Below, one piece after another: positions 48,227-57,151 of a stretch of DNA of 64,000 nucleotides. The notes under the pieces are model-generated. The model saw nothing but the letters and a program-made list of their open reading frames with translations, did not search any database and had not been told where the DNA came from. Position numbers and translations under genes: made by a program. How positions within the stretch are numbered: the stretch's first letter is position 1; each line of letters begins with the position of its first letter. Origin of the DNA: Engelhardtia mirabilis (GTDB lineage: Bacteria > Planctomycetota > UBA1135 > GCA-002686595); assembly GCF_007748095.1 (NCBI RefSeq), contig NZ_CP036287.1, positions 6,510,001-6,574,000 of the forward strand, in the 5' to 3' direction.

Positions 48227-50476
48227 TCACGGGCAGTCGCAGGGCGTACCCAGGCCGATCGGCTGGGGCGTCGGCCCGACGTCCTCGGTCAGGCACAGGC
48301 CGAACTCCGGCGGCGGAGCGCCGCCGCTGAAGAGGTAGGCCAGCATGAAGATCGCATCCGCGATGTTGATCGGTCCGTCGTTGTTGATGTCCGCCGCCGC
48401 TGGGCACGGAAGGCTCGGTGATCCGGGCACGAACAGGGCGTTCAACAGGTACGACGGGTCCGAGATGTCGAAGCACCCGTCCGCGTTGACGTCGCCGCGC
48501 CGGAAGGCGATGAACTCGTCGGCGCCGCGGTCGGCACCCGTGCTGGTCCCGAGGATGAAGCGATCGATCACCCGCGGGTGGAAGTCGAGATCGACGCCCA
48601 GGAACAGGGTGATGCCATCCTCGGCCTCATCGATCACCGGACTGAATCCGTCGGCCAGGTGGTAGTCGGACGGCAACAGCAGCGGAGCCGCGTCGTCATT
48701 CGCGACCCCGATCAAGTCGGCGCTGCCTGGGGGCACGACCAGGGTCATCTGCGTGAAGCGCAGGTCGTCGACCACGCCGGGTTCGCCGAACCAGTTGTCA
48801 TCGTTGCCTTCGACTCCCGCGATGCGGTTGTGGAAGATGATGTTGCTGGAGCCGTCGAAGCGAGTGGGCGCGGTGAAGTGAACCCCCGAACCATCGCCCG
48901 CCGCGCCCGTGACGTCGTTCCAGGCCAGCGTGTTATGGAACAGCTCCCCGGTGACCGGCGGCGTGAACGTCGAGGGGTTGTCGAGGTAGAAGCCGCCCCC
49001 AGCGTCGGGAACCGTGTTGCGAATCGCCGCATTGCCGAACAGGCTGACTCGGTCGCTGTCGTCGTTGCGCTCCACGTCGCAGTAGAGGCCTCCACCGACG
49101 TCGTCGACGACGCTCGTGGTGAAGCCCGGGTTGGCGACGGTGTTGTCCAGGAGTCGATTGTCGAACAGGGTCGCGCTGATGCTGTTGTCCGGGAAGGGCA
49201 CCGTGGCCACACCACCGGGAGCCGGCGACGTGGTCGACGAGTGGGCGAAGAAGCCCCCGACGACGATCGGTCCTTCACCCCCGTGATCGATCAGGCCGCC
49301 GCTCGAGCTACGCGCGCGGATCCAGACGCCTCCGCCCCGGTAGGCCTCGTCGATGGAGATGCCCTTGGGGTTGTCGCTGGGCGACCAGGACTCGTTGGCT
49401 GCGGAGATGTTCTGCTGCAGGTGCCCCTGGGAATGGCCGCCGTTGGTGAACAGCTCGATCCAGACCCCGCCCCCCTCCTCGGCGGCGTTGTGGTGCACGT
49501 AGTTGCCACACAGCTGGGCCAGCTCGACGAAACCTCCGCCGGTCAGGGTCGCGGCGACGCCGCCGCCCTGGCGCGGGGGCTCGGGCTCGAGGAACAGCAT
49601 CTGCTCGCCGAAGTCGTTGCCGTGCACGATGTTCGCCACGTAGTCCACGCAACCACGCAACTGGTGGACGCCGCCACCACGCAGGGGGTTGCCGGCGTAG
49701 TTCCCGAACGCGCCGGCCGTGTTGCCCTCGATCTCGTTCAGCGCCACGACTCCCTGGGAGACGTCGCGCAGGTAGATGCCGCCGCCTGTCTCGCGCGCCG
49801 CGTTGCCGGTGACCACGTTGCCGACGATGTCCAGGCGACTGCCGTAGCCGGGCACGTGGATGCCTCCACCATCCTCGACCGTCAACAGGATGTTGTCGGC
49901 CACGCCGCCGGTGATCGTGAAGCCGTGCCAACCCTCGTAGTCGGCGGGCGGCAGGAGGTCATCGACCCCCGCCCCCGGATCCAGGGACGCGGTCGCCAAC
50001 CCGATCCGCAGGGGCCCGCCGCTGAAGGAGAAGTTGTCCACGTAGATCGCCGGCTGAACGCCGCCGCCGTCGATCGTGGCCGTGTCGGGCCCCCACTTCG
50101 ATACCAGCGTGAGGCCGAAGGGGAAGGAGTCGGAGTAGATGATCAGTGGGTCGTAGACCTCGACGACACCCGGGGCGGGCTCGAGGTCGGGGCCGACTTC
50201 GATGACCCAGTGCTCGGTCTGAGGGAAGGGCGGGAACAGGGCCAGCTCCTCGATCTTGCCCTGGAGTTCGTAGCCGCCGCCGGCGACTCGAAACTTGGTG
50301 AAGCCACCCAGGTCGCAGGTGGAGGCGGCCAGGTCGCAACCGGTCAAGTACTCGGACGGCTGCGCGGCGAGGAGATCGTTGACGCACTCCTGGGCGGTGA
50401 CGCTCGCTGCTGCGAGGCCCAGTGTGGATGCAGTCAACAGCGAACGGCGGACGAGGCTTCGAGGTGAACAGTACAT
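48227..50476 (-). CDS. Secreted beta-helix protein with C-terminal dockerin
   Basis: Predicted 749-residue exported protein from the ATG at 50476; a signal peptide (VRRSLLTASTLGLAAASVTA) follows a short basic N-terminus. The region about 180-560 has many short strands with Gly/Asn turns such as ILLTVEDGGGIHVPGYGSRL and VVTGNAARETGGGIYLRDVS, as in right-handed parallel beta-helices. Near the C-terminus a type I dockerin shows the two calcium loops FRRGDVNADGCFDISDPSYL and AAADINNDGPINIADAIFML. Dockerins bind cohesin domains. I found no cohesin in the window. The long open frame upstream of the start (to 50779) is not protein-like. Surface attachment or complex formation is inferred; no catalytic motif was seen. 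Confidence 0.85.
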   Translation of the reverse strand: MYCSPRSLVRRSLLTASTLGLAAASVTAQECVNDLLAAQPSEYLTGCDLAASTCDLGGFTKFRVAGGGYELQGKIEELALFPPFPQTEHWVIEVGPDLEPAPGVVEVYDPLIIYSDSFPFGLTLVSKWGPDTATIDGGGVQPAIYVDNFSFSGGPLRIGLATASLDPGAGVDDLLPPADYEGWHGFTITGGVADNILLTVEDGGGIHVPGYGSRLDIVGNVVTGNAARETGGGIYLRDVSQGVVALNEIEGNTAGAFGNYAGNPLRGGGVHQLRGCVDYVANIVHGNDFGEQMLFLEPEPPRQGGGVAATLTGGGFVELAQLCGNYVHHNAAEEGGGVWIELFTNGGHSQGHLQQNISAANESWSPSDNPKGISIDEAYRGGGVWIRARSSSGGLIDHGGEGPIVVGGFFAHSSTTSPAPGGVATVPFPDNSISATLFDNRLLDNTVANPGFTTSVVDDVGGGLYCDVERNDDSDRVSLFGNAAIRNTVPDAGGGFYLDNPSTFTPPVTGELFHNTLAWNDVTGAAGDGSGVHFTAPTRFDGSSNIIFHNRIAGVEGNDDNWFGEPGVVDDLRFTQMTLVVPPGSADLIGVANDDAAPLLLPSDYHLADGFSPVIDEAEDGITLFLGVDLDFHPRVIDRFILGTSTGADRGADEFIAFRRGDVNADGCFDISDPSYLLNALFVPGSPSLPCPAAADINNDGPINIADAIFMLAYLFSGGAPPPEFGLCLTEDVGPTPQPIGLGTPCDCP

Positions 50477-50590
50477 GGTTTCGAATCGGTGGAAGAACGG
50501 GGTCTCGGCGGTCGCCCGGGTGACGGACGACGGACGAGGGCGTCGATGGCGCGACGTTCGGCCGACAGCGATTCCAAAACTCGACCTCGA

Positions 50591-50633
50591 CGCGCAGCGG
50601 GCGCGCCCCCGATGGGGGCGCGCCCGCTGCGCG
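50591..50633 (-). terminator. 20-bp perfect stem-loop terminator
   Basis: A perfect 20-bp stem (50591-50610 with 50614-50633) with a GAT loop. On the minus strand it begins about 20 nt past the stop of the FG-GAP gene (50653). It is followed after about 12 nt by TTTT, so it likely ends that transcript before the dockerin gene. This is the strongest terminator candidate in the window. Confidence 0.7.
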
Positions 50634-50652
50634 ATCGACGAGCGTCCGAGGC

Positions 50653-52353
50653 TCAGGGGTTGACCGGCGTCGGATCCGGCGGCGCGGGGGGCGGCGGCGG
50701 CGGCGGCACGCGCGGCACGGGTCCGGTGCCCGACGAGCCGACCGTCGAGGCGCCGAAGGACGGTGCTGGCCCGCCCCACAGCGTGCTACCGGGCAGGGAC
50801 TGGAACGCGACCGAGGTGAAGTAGCTCGCCGCGACCACGGACATCCCGGCGGGCAGTAGCTCGCCCGTGGTCGAATCCGCCAGGCAGAACTCGGCGTACC
50901 ACACGGGGTGTTCGGCGGCGCCGATCTGCAGGTCGTACTGCAACTGCAAGGGCCAGGAGTTCGCCGGGACCGTGACTTCGATGGAGGGCGTCGGCGCCAC
51001 TCGCGACAGGCCTTCGCTCGGCCGGTGCCACAACCTCAACAGCACCTCGTCGCCACCCGCGCTGACCGCCGGGGGGTCGAACTCCAGCTGCACCCGATAG
51101 TCGCCGGACCCACCCAGGGCCCACGCACCGCTGCCCCCTGGGTCGAGCATGGGCGCTCGATTCGAAGCCTCGACGCCGTCGCCTCGTTCGATCACGAACT
51201 CGGCTCTGTCGGTGTCCGAGCGAAACTCGATCAGATCGGCGTCGCCATCATTGTCGAGGTCGACCACTGCCGCCCCGGCGGCCAAGGCAGTCTGGATCGG
51301 CGCGAATCCGACCGGCGTCGCGACCAGCCGCAGCGACCCGCCGCCGGCAACCGAGTAGCGAGGCGCCGAGGCCCCCGTGGTCGTCGCACGCAGCAGGTAC
51401 AGGGCCCCCTCAGCGCTGTCCACGAAGGCCAGGTCGGCGCGTCCGTCCCCGTCGAGGTCGCCGCTGTCCATGGCCAGCACCTGGTCGACGGCCGGATCGG
51501 CGTCCGCGCGGATGAAGCCCTGGCCCACGGTCCACAACTCGGCTCCGCCCGCGGGCTGGGCCAGCCATGCGAGCTGCTCGCCGGTCGTCCCTTGGTCCAC
51601 CAACACCGCCAGCGCGTCCGGCGCGACGGAGGCGACGCCGCGGGGGTAGTCGGCCACCACGAGGCCCAGGTAATTCCTGATCCGCAGACCGAAGTCGCCC
51701 ACGGCGGCAAGCTCGGCGAGTCCGTCCCCATCGAGGTCGACGGCGGCGATTGCGTTGGCCCACTCCGGCAGATTGAAGCCGGGCATGGCGGCGAAGAAGT
51801 TGCCCGACCCGCCCAAGAAGATCAGCGGCACCACCGTACGCAGGTCCTCCTTCAGGCCGTAGGCGATGCGGTAGTTGCTCGGCACCGGGTTGCCGACGGC
51901 GACCCGTGAGTAGGCCTCGCCGGGGGCGGTGATCCCGGTCGGCAGCAAGGCGTCGACGGTCGCGCTCCAGCGCCAGTGGAGGATGCCCCCGGTGCCCGCG
52001 GAGAGCAGCGCATCGCCCGGGCCGCTCGAAGCCAGCAAGGCCATGTCGGCCACATGCTCGGAGCCTCCGCCCGTCAGTTCGTACAGCGTCGTTCGCCCCT
52101 GTCGCGTACCGACCGAGTCGACCAGGAAGGCCCGCCCCTCACTGGTGCGAGCCACGGCGTCGACCCGGCCGTCGGAGTCGAAGTCTCCAGCCAGCAGCTC
52201 CACGGCCGACTCATGACCTCCGTGGACGCCCTCCCAGTCCGTGACCGGGTCCGGGCTGAACTTTGCGGGAAAGGACTGGGTCGCGGCCGATGAGCCGACG
52301 AGGACCACGGCCACCGAGGCGGCCCACAGGGACGGGAGGTGTTGGGGCTTCAT
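50653..52353 (-). CDS. FG-GAP repeat secreted protein
   Basis: Predicted 566-residue secreted protein. The ATG at 52353 gives a clear signal peptide (MKPQHLPSLWAASVAVVLVG); the open frame extends into the divergent glnS region, but without a sensible start. Repeats of the FG-GAP/VCBS type, with calcium-binding DxDxDG loops, appear at LLAGDFDSDGRVDAVARTSE, NAIAAVDLDGDGLAELAAVG, MDSGDLDGDGRADLAFVDSA and VVDLDNDGDADLIEFRSD. These blades form beta-propellers related to integrin alpha chains and serve in binding. The C-terminus is proline-rich (PPPPPPPAPPDPTP). No catalytic motif was found. A strong stem-loop follows the stop. Confidence 0.85.
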   Translation of the reverse strand: MKPQHLPSLWAASVAVVLVGSSAATQSFPAKFSPDPVTDWEGVHGGHESAVELLAGDFDSDGRVDAVARTSEGRAFLVDSVGTRQGRTTLYELTGGGSEHVADMALLASSGPGDALLSAGTGGILHWRWSATVDALLPTGITAPGEAYSRVAVGNPVPSNYRIAYGLKEDLRTVVPLIFLGGSGNFFAAMPGFNLPEWANAIAAVDLDGDGLAELAAVGDFGLRIRNYLGLVVADYPRGVASVAPDALAVLVDQGTTGEQLAWLAQPAGGAELWTVGQGFIRADADPAVDQVLAMDSGDLDGDGRADLAFVDSAEGALYLLRATTTGASAPRYSVAGGGSLRLVATPVGFAPIQTALAAGAAVVDLDNDGDADLIEFRSDTDRAEFVIERGDGVEASNRAPMLDPGGSGAWALGGSGDYRVQLEFDPPAVSAGGDEVLLRLWHRPSEGLSRVAPTPSIEVTVPANSWPLQLQYDLQIGAAEHPVWYAEFCLADSTTGELLPAGMSVVAASYFTSVAFQSLPGSTLWGGPAPSFGASTVGSSGTGPVPRVPPPPPPPAPPDPTPVNP

Positions 52354-52525
52354 GGCAGGCACTTGGTCGGACTCTCGCTTCGCGTTTCTACCGGCTGCGA
52401 AGGTCGACACGATTCCCGCCTTTCCCGATCGCGACCGGCATCTCCCCCGCAGGGCCCGACGGACGTATCCTGTTCGGCCCGAAATCACGCCGGGCCACCC
52501 CGTCGGCGCCTCACGAGCCTCTGCC

Positions 52526-54238
52526 ATGGCCACCGAACACACTGCGAACGCCCCCGATGACGAGCCGGCCGAACGCCTCAATTTCATCGAGGTCCAGGTC
52601 GAGGCCGACCTGCGCGCGGGCAAGAACGGAGGGCGCCTTCACACCCGCTTCCCCCCCGAGCCGAACGGCTACCTCCACATCGGGCACGCCAAGGCGATCT
52701 GCGTGAACTTCGGGCTGGCCGAGCAGTACGCCGGCCGCTGCAACCTGCGCTTCGACGACACCAACCCCTCCAAGGAGGAGCAGGAGTACGTCGACGGAAT
52801 GCGCGAGGACATCGCCTGGCTGGGTTTCAGTTGGGGCGACCGCGAGTACTTCGCCAGCGACTACTTCCCGAAGCTCTACGAGTGGGCCTGCGACCTGATC
52901 CGCGCGGGGCTGGCCTACGTCGATGATCAGAGCGTCGAGGAGATTCGCGCCAAGCGCGGATCGGGTCACGCGCCGGGCGTCGACAGTCCCTTCCGCGCTC
53001 GCAGTGCGGAGGAGAACCTGGCGCTCTTCGCGGCCATGCGCGCGGGTGAGTTCCCCGACGGGGCCAAGGTGTTGCGGGCCAAGATCGACATGGCGGCGGC
53101 CAACATGAACATGCGCGATCCGGTGCTCTACCGCATCCAGCGCGCGCACCATCACCGCACGGGCGACGAGTGGTGCATCTACCCGCTGTACGACTTCGCC
53201 CACGGCCAGTCGGACGCGATCGAGGGCATCACCCACTCGCTCTGCAGCCTGGAGTTCGAGAACCACCGGCCGCTGTACGAGTGGTTCCTGGACCACCTGG
53301 ACGTGCCCTATCGCCCGCGCCAGATCGAGTTCGCGCGGCTGGAGCTGGAGTACACCATCACCAGCAAGCGCAAGCTGCAGCAACTGGTGTCCGACGGCTT
53401 CGTGTCCGGTTGGGACGACCCGCGCATGCCGACCCTGCGCGGCCTGCGCCGCCGGGGCTACACGCCGCAGTCGATTCGCACATTCATCGACGACGCGGGC
53501 GTGGCCAAGTTCAACGGCACGATCCCGCTGGTCAAGCTGGAGAACGCCCTGCGCGACGAGCTCAATCTGAGCGCAGAGCGCCGCATGGCGGTCCTGAGGC
53601 CACTGAAGGTCGTAATCGAGGATTGGCCCGCCGAGCAGGTCGTGGAGCGTCAGGCAATCAACAACCCCGAGGACGAGTCCGCCGGCACGCGACCGGTGCA
53701 CCTGGGTCGGGAGCTGTGGATCGAGCGCGACGACTTCATGGAGGACCCGCCCAAGAAGTACTTCCGCCTGCAGCCCGGTGGCGACGTACGCCTGCGCTAC
53801 GGCTGCGTGATCACCTGCCGCGAGGTAGTCAAGGACGCCAGCGGCGAGGTGGTCGAGCTGCGCTGCACCCACGACCCCGAGACCTACGACGGCAAGCAGC
53901 CCGCGGACCGCAAGGTCAAGGGCGTGATCCACTGGGTCTCCGCCCACGACGCGGTGCGCGCCGAGGTGCGCCTGTACGACAACCTGTTCCGCGAGCCGGC
54001 GCCGCTCGACGTGCCCGAGGGCGAGTCGTTCACGAGCAACTTGAACCCCGACTCGCTCGAGGTCGTCACCGATGCGGTCGTCGAACGCGCTCTTGCCGCC
54101 GTCGAGCCCGGCCAGTCCTACCAGTTCGAACGCCTCGGGTACTTCGTCCCCGATTCAGGCGACCACTCACCAAGCCGCCCCGTCTTCAACCGCTCCGTGT
54201 CCCTGCGCGACAGTTGGAGCAAGCAGAACAAGAGCTGA
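52526..54238 (+). CDS. glnS: Glutaminyl-tRNA synthetase
   Basis: Class I aminoacyl-tRNA synthetase that attaches glutamine to tRNA-Gln, 570 residues, near the usual length of about 555. The HIGH motif is at 51-54 (FPPEPNGYLHIGHAKAI). The KMSKS-equivalent loop reads TITSKRKL (279-284), typical of GlnRS rather than GluRS. Family blocks such as RFDDTNPSKEEQEYVDGM, GFVSGWDDPRMPTLRGLRRRGY and the C-terminal anticodon-binding beta-barrels (VIEDWPAEQVV; LWIERDDFM; YFRLQPGGDVRLRYG) are all present. The ATG at 52526 starts the conserved part (AERLNFIE); the open frame runs further upstream, to 52241. The methyltransferase gene begins 3 bp after the stop. Confidence 0.96.
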   Translation: MATEHTANAPDDEPAERLNFIEVQVEADLRAGKNGGRLHTRFPPEPNGYLHIGHAKAICVNFGLAEQYAGRCNLRFDDTNPSKEEQEYVDGMREDIAWLGFSWGDREYFASDYFPKLYEWACDLIRAGLAYVDDQSVEEIRAKRGSGHAPGVDSPFRARSAEENLALFAAMRAGEFPDGAKVLRAKIDMAAANMNMRDPVLYRIQRAHHHRTGDEWCIYPLYDFAHGQSDAIEGITHSLCSLEFENHRPLYEWFLDHLDVPYRPRQIEFARLELEYTITSKRKLQQLVSDGFVSGWDDPRMPTLRGLRRRGYTPQSIRTFIDDAGVAKFNGTIPLVKLENALRDELNLSAERRMAVLRPLKVVIEDWPAEQVVERQAINNPEDESAGTRPVHLGRELWIERDDFMEDPPKKYFRLQPGGDVRLRYGCVITCREVVKDASGEVVELRCTHDPETYDGKQPADRKVKGVIHWVSAHDAVRAEVRLYDNLFREPAPLDVPEGESFTSNLNPDSLEVVTDAVVERALAAVEPGQSYQFERLGYFVPDSGDHSPSRPVFNRSVSLRDSWSKQNKS

Positions 54239-54240
54239 CG

Positions 54241-54930
54241 ATGACCCGCGACAAGATCGCCGAGACCTTCACCCAGTGGGCCGAGGCCGGCCGCGACCGC
54301 GACATGGAGACCGGCCACGGCGACGTGGTCGGCCAAGTGATCGAGAGCCTGGACGTGAAGCCCGGCCAGCAGATCCTCGACCTGGGCTGCGGCAACGGCT
54401 GGGCGACGCGCATCCTGGCCAAGCTGGGCCCGGGCGTGCAGGCGGTGGGCGTCGACGTCGCGCCCGGCATGTTGAGCCGCGCGGAGGAGCTGCACAGCTA
54501 CACGATCCGCGCGCGCTACGAGCTGATGCCCTTCGAGGAGCTGGAGTTCAAGGACGGGCACTTCGACCGCGCCTTCTCGATGGAGGCGCTGTACTACGCC
54601 ACCGATCTGGACCGCTGCCTGGCCGAGCTGTTCCGGGTCCTCAAGAGCGGCGGGGAGGCCGACGTGGTGATCGACTACTTCACCGAGTCCCCGATCACGG
54701 CCCGCTGGGCGGAGCTGGTGGGTGTGCCCATGCAGCGTCTCTCGGAGGCGGAGTGGCGGGCTGCCTTCGAGCAGGCCGGCTTCGGCGAGGTCGAAACTCG
54801 CCGGGTGGTCGACAGCCGCGGCCCCGGCGACGAGGCCGACTTCGAGGCCAGCCGCTGGTACGAGAGCTTCGCCGAGAAGGTGGCTCGGCACGACGCGGGC
54901 AGCCTCTGGATCCGAGCTCGCAAGGCCTGA
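54241..54930 (+). CDS. SAM-dependent methyltransferase (class I)
   Basis: Predicted 229-residue Rossmann-fold methyltransferase. Motif I ILDLGCGNGWATR is at residues 45-57, motif II near VGVDVAPGMLSRAEEL, and the post-motif acid in FDRAFSMEALYYATD. The later part (EADVVIDYFTESPITARWAE, AEWRAAFEQAGFGEVETRRV) is family-like, but the substrate cannot be deduced. The start ATG at 54241 lies 3 bp after the glnS stop, so the two are likely co-transcribed. The frame extends uninterrupted to 54930. The small size and general SAM-binding motifs place it among the broad class I methyltransferases (Methyltransf_11 type). Confidence 0.85.
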   Translation: MTRDKIAETFTQWAEAGRDRDMETGHGDVVGQVIESLDVKPGQQILDLGCGNGWATRILAKLGPGVQAVGVDVAPGMLSRAEELHSYTIRARYELMPFEELEFKDGHFDRAFSMEALYYATDLDRCLAELFRVLKSGGEADVVIDYFTESPITARWAELVGVPMQRLSEAEWRAAFEQAGFGEVETRRVVDSRGPGDEADFEASRWYESFAEKVARHDAGSLWIRARKA

Positions 54931-55395
54931 CGTCGAACCTCAGGCCTGGACAACCGCAGAGCAATCCCCGAGCCGAGCGCGGGGATCGACCCCGATGCTG
55001 GGGTTCCGGCGGGGAGGGCCTACAATCCCCCCGTGAGGCTCGTAGAGGGGGGCCAAGAGGCTCCTCGATCGGGCCTCGTGGCGTCCGAGCGGCGTCGGGA
55101 GCACAGCGGCCGCCTTGGGGAGGCCCTGAACACGGCTCCAGCATCGCCGGACCCATCACGACCATCGTCGCGTTCGATTTCACCGGCCACCGGGCCAGGC
55201 GTCGATCGGTCGCCGACGCGCCTCTCGCACCGCGACGCAGTTCGTTTCGTTCCACCGGACGATCCAGGGGCGGCTCTGCCGTGACCCCGTTCCGATCGCC
55301 CTGCTGCGACCGGCCACAACTCAAGCACCGGCTCGCCGCTCCGCGACCCACTTCGCCAGTCGAGGCGACGGTCGCGCCTTCAATTCGACCTCCAC
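54931..55395. other. Intergenic region with weak promoter-like TACAAT
   Basis: About 465 bp without a convincing protein. A TACAAT hexamer sits at 55021-55026, which could be a -10 element for the downstream genes, but the -35 region is poor. Open frames on both strands are of the Arg/Pro-rich background type. No tRNA or hairpin with a T-tract was found. Confidence 0.35.
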
Positions 55396-56109
55396 ATGTT
55401 GACCGCCATCCTCGAGCGCGTCGTCCAGGGTCCCCTCGATCACGAGGCCCACGAGCGCCACATCCGTATCGAGCCGACCTGCGAAACCAATCGGCCGGAC
55501 ACCTTCCCGACCCAAGCCGTGGTCGTGACCACCGCCGCGCGGCGGATCATCGACCTCTCCAAGAACGGTGACAAGGTCAAGAGCCTGGTCATCACCGGGG
55601 ATCGGGATCCCATGGAGCACGGGGACTTCCGCGAGATCGCGGAGAACATCAAGGAGCTCCAGAAGAAGTGGTTCCCCAAGGCGACGATGGTCCTGGAGAC
55701 GCGCGGTTTCCACATGGACACCGCCGACCTGCGCCACACCCTGAGCCTGTTCGACCGGCCCCTGGTGCGCTTCGAGTACGGCACCCAGAAGAGCTTCACG
55801 GCCCTGACCGGGCGCAAGGGCACCGACCTCAAGGACATCGTCGAGAACCTCGACAAGATCGAGCTCGAGCGTTGGGTCCTGACCGCGACCTTCGTGCGCG
55901 GCGCGGCCGACAACTCGACGCCCTCGGAGGTCAAGAACTGGCTCAAGTACGTCGAAGACTTGAAGCCCGGGGGCGTGCGCATCGGCACCCTCGCCAAGGA
56001 AGACAAGGAGCGCAAGCTCAAGCCGGTCACCAAGACCCGCATGGACGAGATCGAGGCGCAGATCGCCGAGAAGACCGGTCTGCAGGTCGAGCTCGCCAAG
56101 CCGATCTGA
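55396..56109 (+). CDS. Radical-SAM-like protein lacking the cluster cysteines
   Basis: Predicted 237-residue protein resembling the barrel part of COG0731-type radical SAM enzymes. The blocks VKSLVITGDRDPMEHGDFRE, TMVLETRGFHMDTADLRHTL, RFEYGTQKSFTALTGRKGTD, LTATFVRGAADNSTPSEVKN and RMDEIEAQIAEKTGLQVEL are family-like. The N-terminal CxxxCxxC motif that binds the catalytic iron-sulfur cluster is absent: the only cysteine is C29, in EPTCETNRP. Therefore it is probably not a radical SAM enzyme. It may be a 5'-truncated gene, because no intact N-terminus with the motif is visible upstream. The ATG at 55396 is assumed. ispH begins 72 bp downstream. Confidence 0.6.
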   Translation: MLTAILERVVQGPLDHEAHERHIRIEPTCETNRPDTFPTQAVVVTTAARRIIDLSKNGDKVKSLVITGDRDPMEHGDFREIAENIKELQKKWFPKATMVLETRGFHMDTADLRHTLSLFDRPLVRFEYGTQKSFTALTGRKGTDLKDIVENLDKIELERWVLTATFVRGAADNSTPSEVKNWLKYVEDLKPGGVRIGTLAKEDKERKLKPVTKTRMDEIEAQIAEKTGLQVELAKPI

Positions 56110-56181
56110 CGCTCGCCCGCTCGGTAGCCATCGCCCGATACTCGACCACTCGGTACTCGCCCACGAAAGGGAGTCAACACC

Positions 56182-57147
56182 GTGTCCCTAGGCAGCAAGG
56201 ACAAGTCCAACCGCCAGCTCGCCAACCGCTCGAACCGCGAAGGGCCCCTGACCAACCGGTTCGAGTCGCGTGACGGCAGCGTCGTGATCGACGTGGCCGA
56301 GAGCGCGGGCTACTGCTGGGGCGTGGAGCGCGCGATCGACCTGGCCGTGGAGTCCGCCGGCGACACCAGTCGCCCGACGGTCACCCACGGCGAGTTGATC
56401 CACAACTCCTACACGGTCGACAAGCTGCGCCAGGAGTACGACATCACCCACGTGTCGAACCACTCCGAGGCGCCGGACGGCTCGGCCCTGGTGATCCGCG
56501 CCCACGGCGTGCCGCCGGCGGTCAAGCGCGAGGCGGCGGCCCAGGGCCTGACCGTGATCGACGGCACCTGCCCGCTGGTGGACATCATCCACCGCAAGGC
56601 GGTGCAGCTCGTGAAAGAGGGCTACGAGGTCTTCGTCATCGGCCAGGCCTCACACCCCGAGATCATCGGCATCCTGGCCTCGGTCGAGGAGGCCGGCGGC
56701 AAGGGCACGGTGCTGGAGACCGACGAGGACGTGGCCAACGTGCCGCCGCTCAAGAAGGCCGGCATCGTGATCCAGTCGACCTTGATCGCCGAGAAGGCCG
56801 GCAAGATCGCCGCCCAGCTCGTGCCCAAGTCGCGCGAGGTCAAGGTGGTCAACACCATCTGCCACGTGACCACCGAGCGTCAGGAGGAGGCCGACCACCT
56901 GGCAGCCACCGCCGACGTGATCCTCGTCGTCGGCTCCCAGCACTCGTCGAACTCGCGCAAGCTCAAGGAGGTCTGCGGCAAGGACGGCGCGCCGACCTAC
57001 CAGATCGAGGGCCTGGCCGACCTGGACATGGGTTGGTTCGTGGGCAAGCGCCACGTGGGCATCCACGCCGGCGCGTCGACGCCGCGCGAGATCATCGAGC
57101 AGATCGTCGCGCACCTGCAGGAGCATCTGGTCCAAGGCGCGGCCTGA
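56182..57147 (+). CDS. ispH: 4-hydroxy-3-methylbut-2-enyl diphosphate reductase
   Basis: Last enzyme of the MEP pathway. It uses a [4Fe-4S] cluster to reduce HMBPP to IPP and DMAPP. The 321-residue chain has all three cluster cysteines: C45 (AGYCWGV), C130 (DGTCPLV) and C227 (NTICHVT). The HGELIHN (about 69-75) and GQASHPE (about 154-160) motifs supply conserved histidines and the glutamate. The C-terminal part shows GSQHSSNSRKLKEVC and GIHAGASTPREIIEQ, both typical. A poorly conserved N-terminal extension of about 30 residues precedes the enzyme. The GTG at 56182 lies about 10 nt after GAAAGGGAG, a reasonable ribosome-binding site. It follows the radical-SAM-like gene. Confidence 0.96.
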   Translation: MSLGSKDKSNRQLANRSNREGPLTNRFESRDGSVVIDVAESAGYCWGVERAIDLAVESAGDTSRPTVTHGELIHNSYTVDKLRQEYDITHVSNHSEAPDGSALVIRAHGVPPAVKREAAAQGLTVIDGTCPLVDIIHRKAVQLVKEGYEVFVIGQASHPEIIGILASVEEAGGKGTVLETDEDVANVPPLKKAGIVIQSTLIAEKAGKIAAQLVPKSREVKVVNTICHVTTERQEEADHLAATADVILVVGSQHSSNSRKLKEVCGKDGAPTYQIEGLADLDMGWFVGKRHVGIHAGASTPREIIEQIVAHLQEHLVQGAA

Positions 57148-57151
57148 CGCC

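Noticed and set aside
54072..55571. Long plus-strand open frame overlapping glnS, the methyltransferase and the radical-SAM-like gene
   Set aside because: It crosses three different genes out of frame and has no domain pattern.
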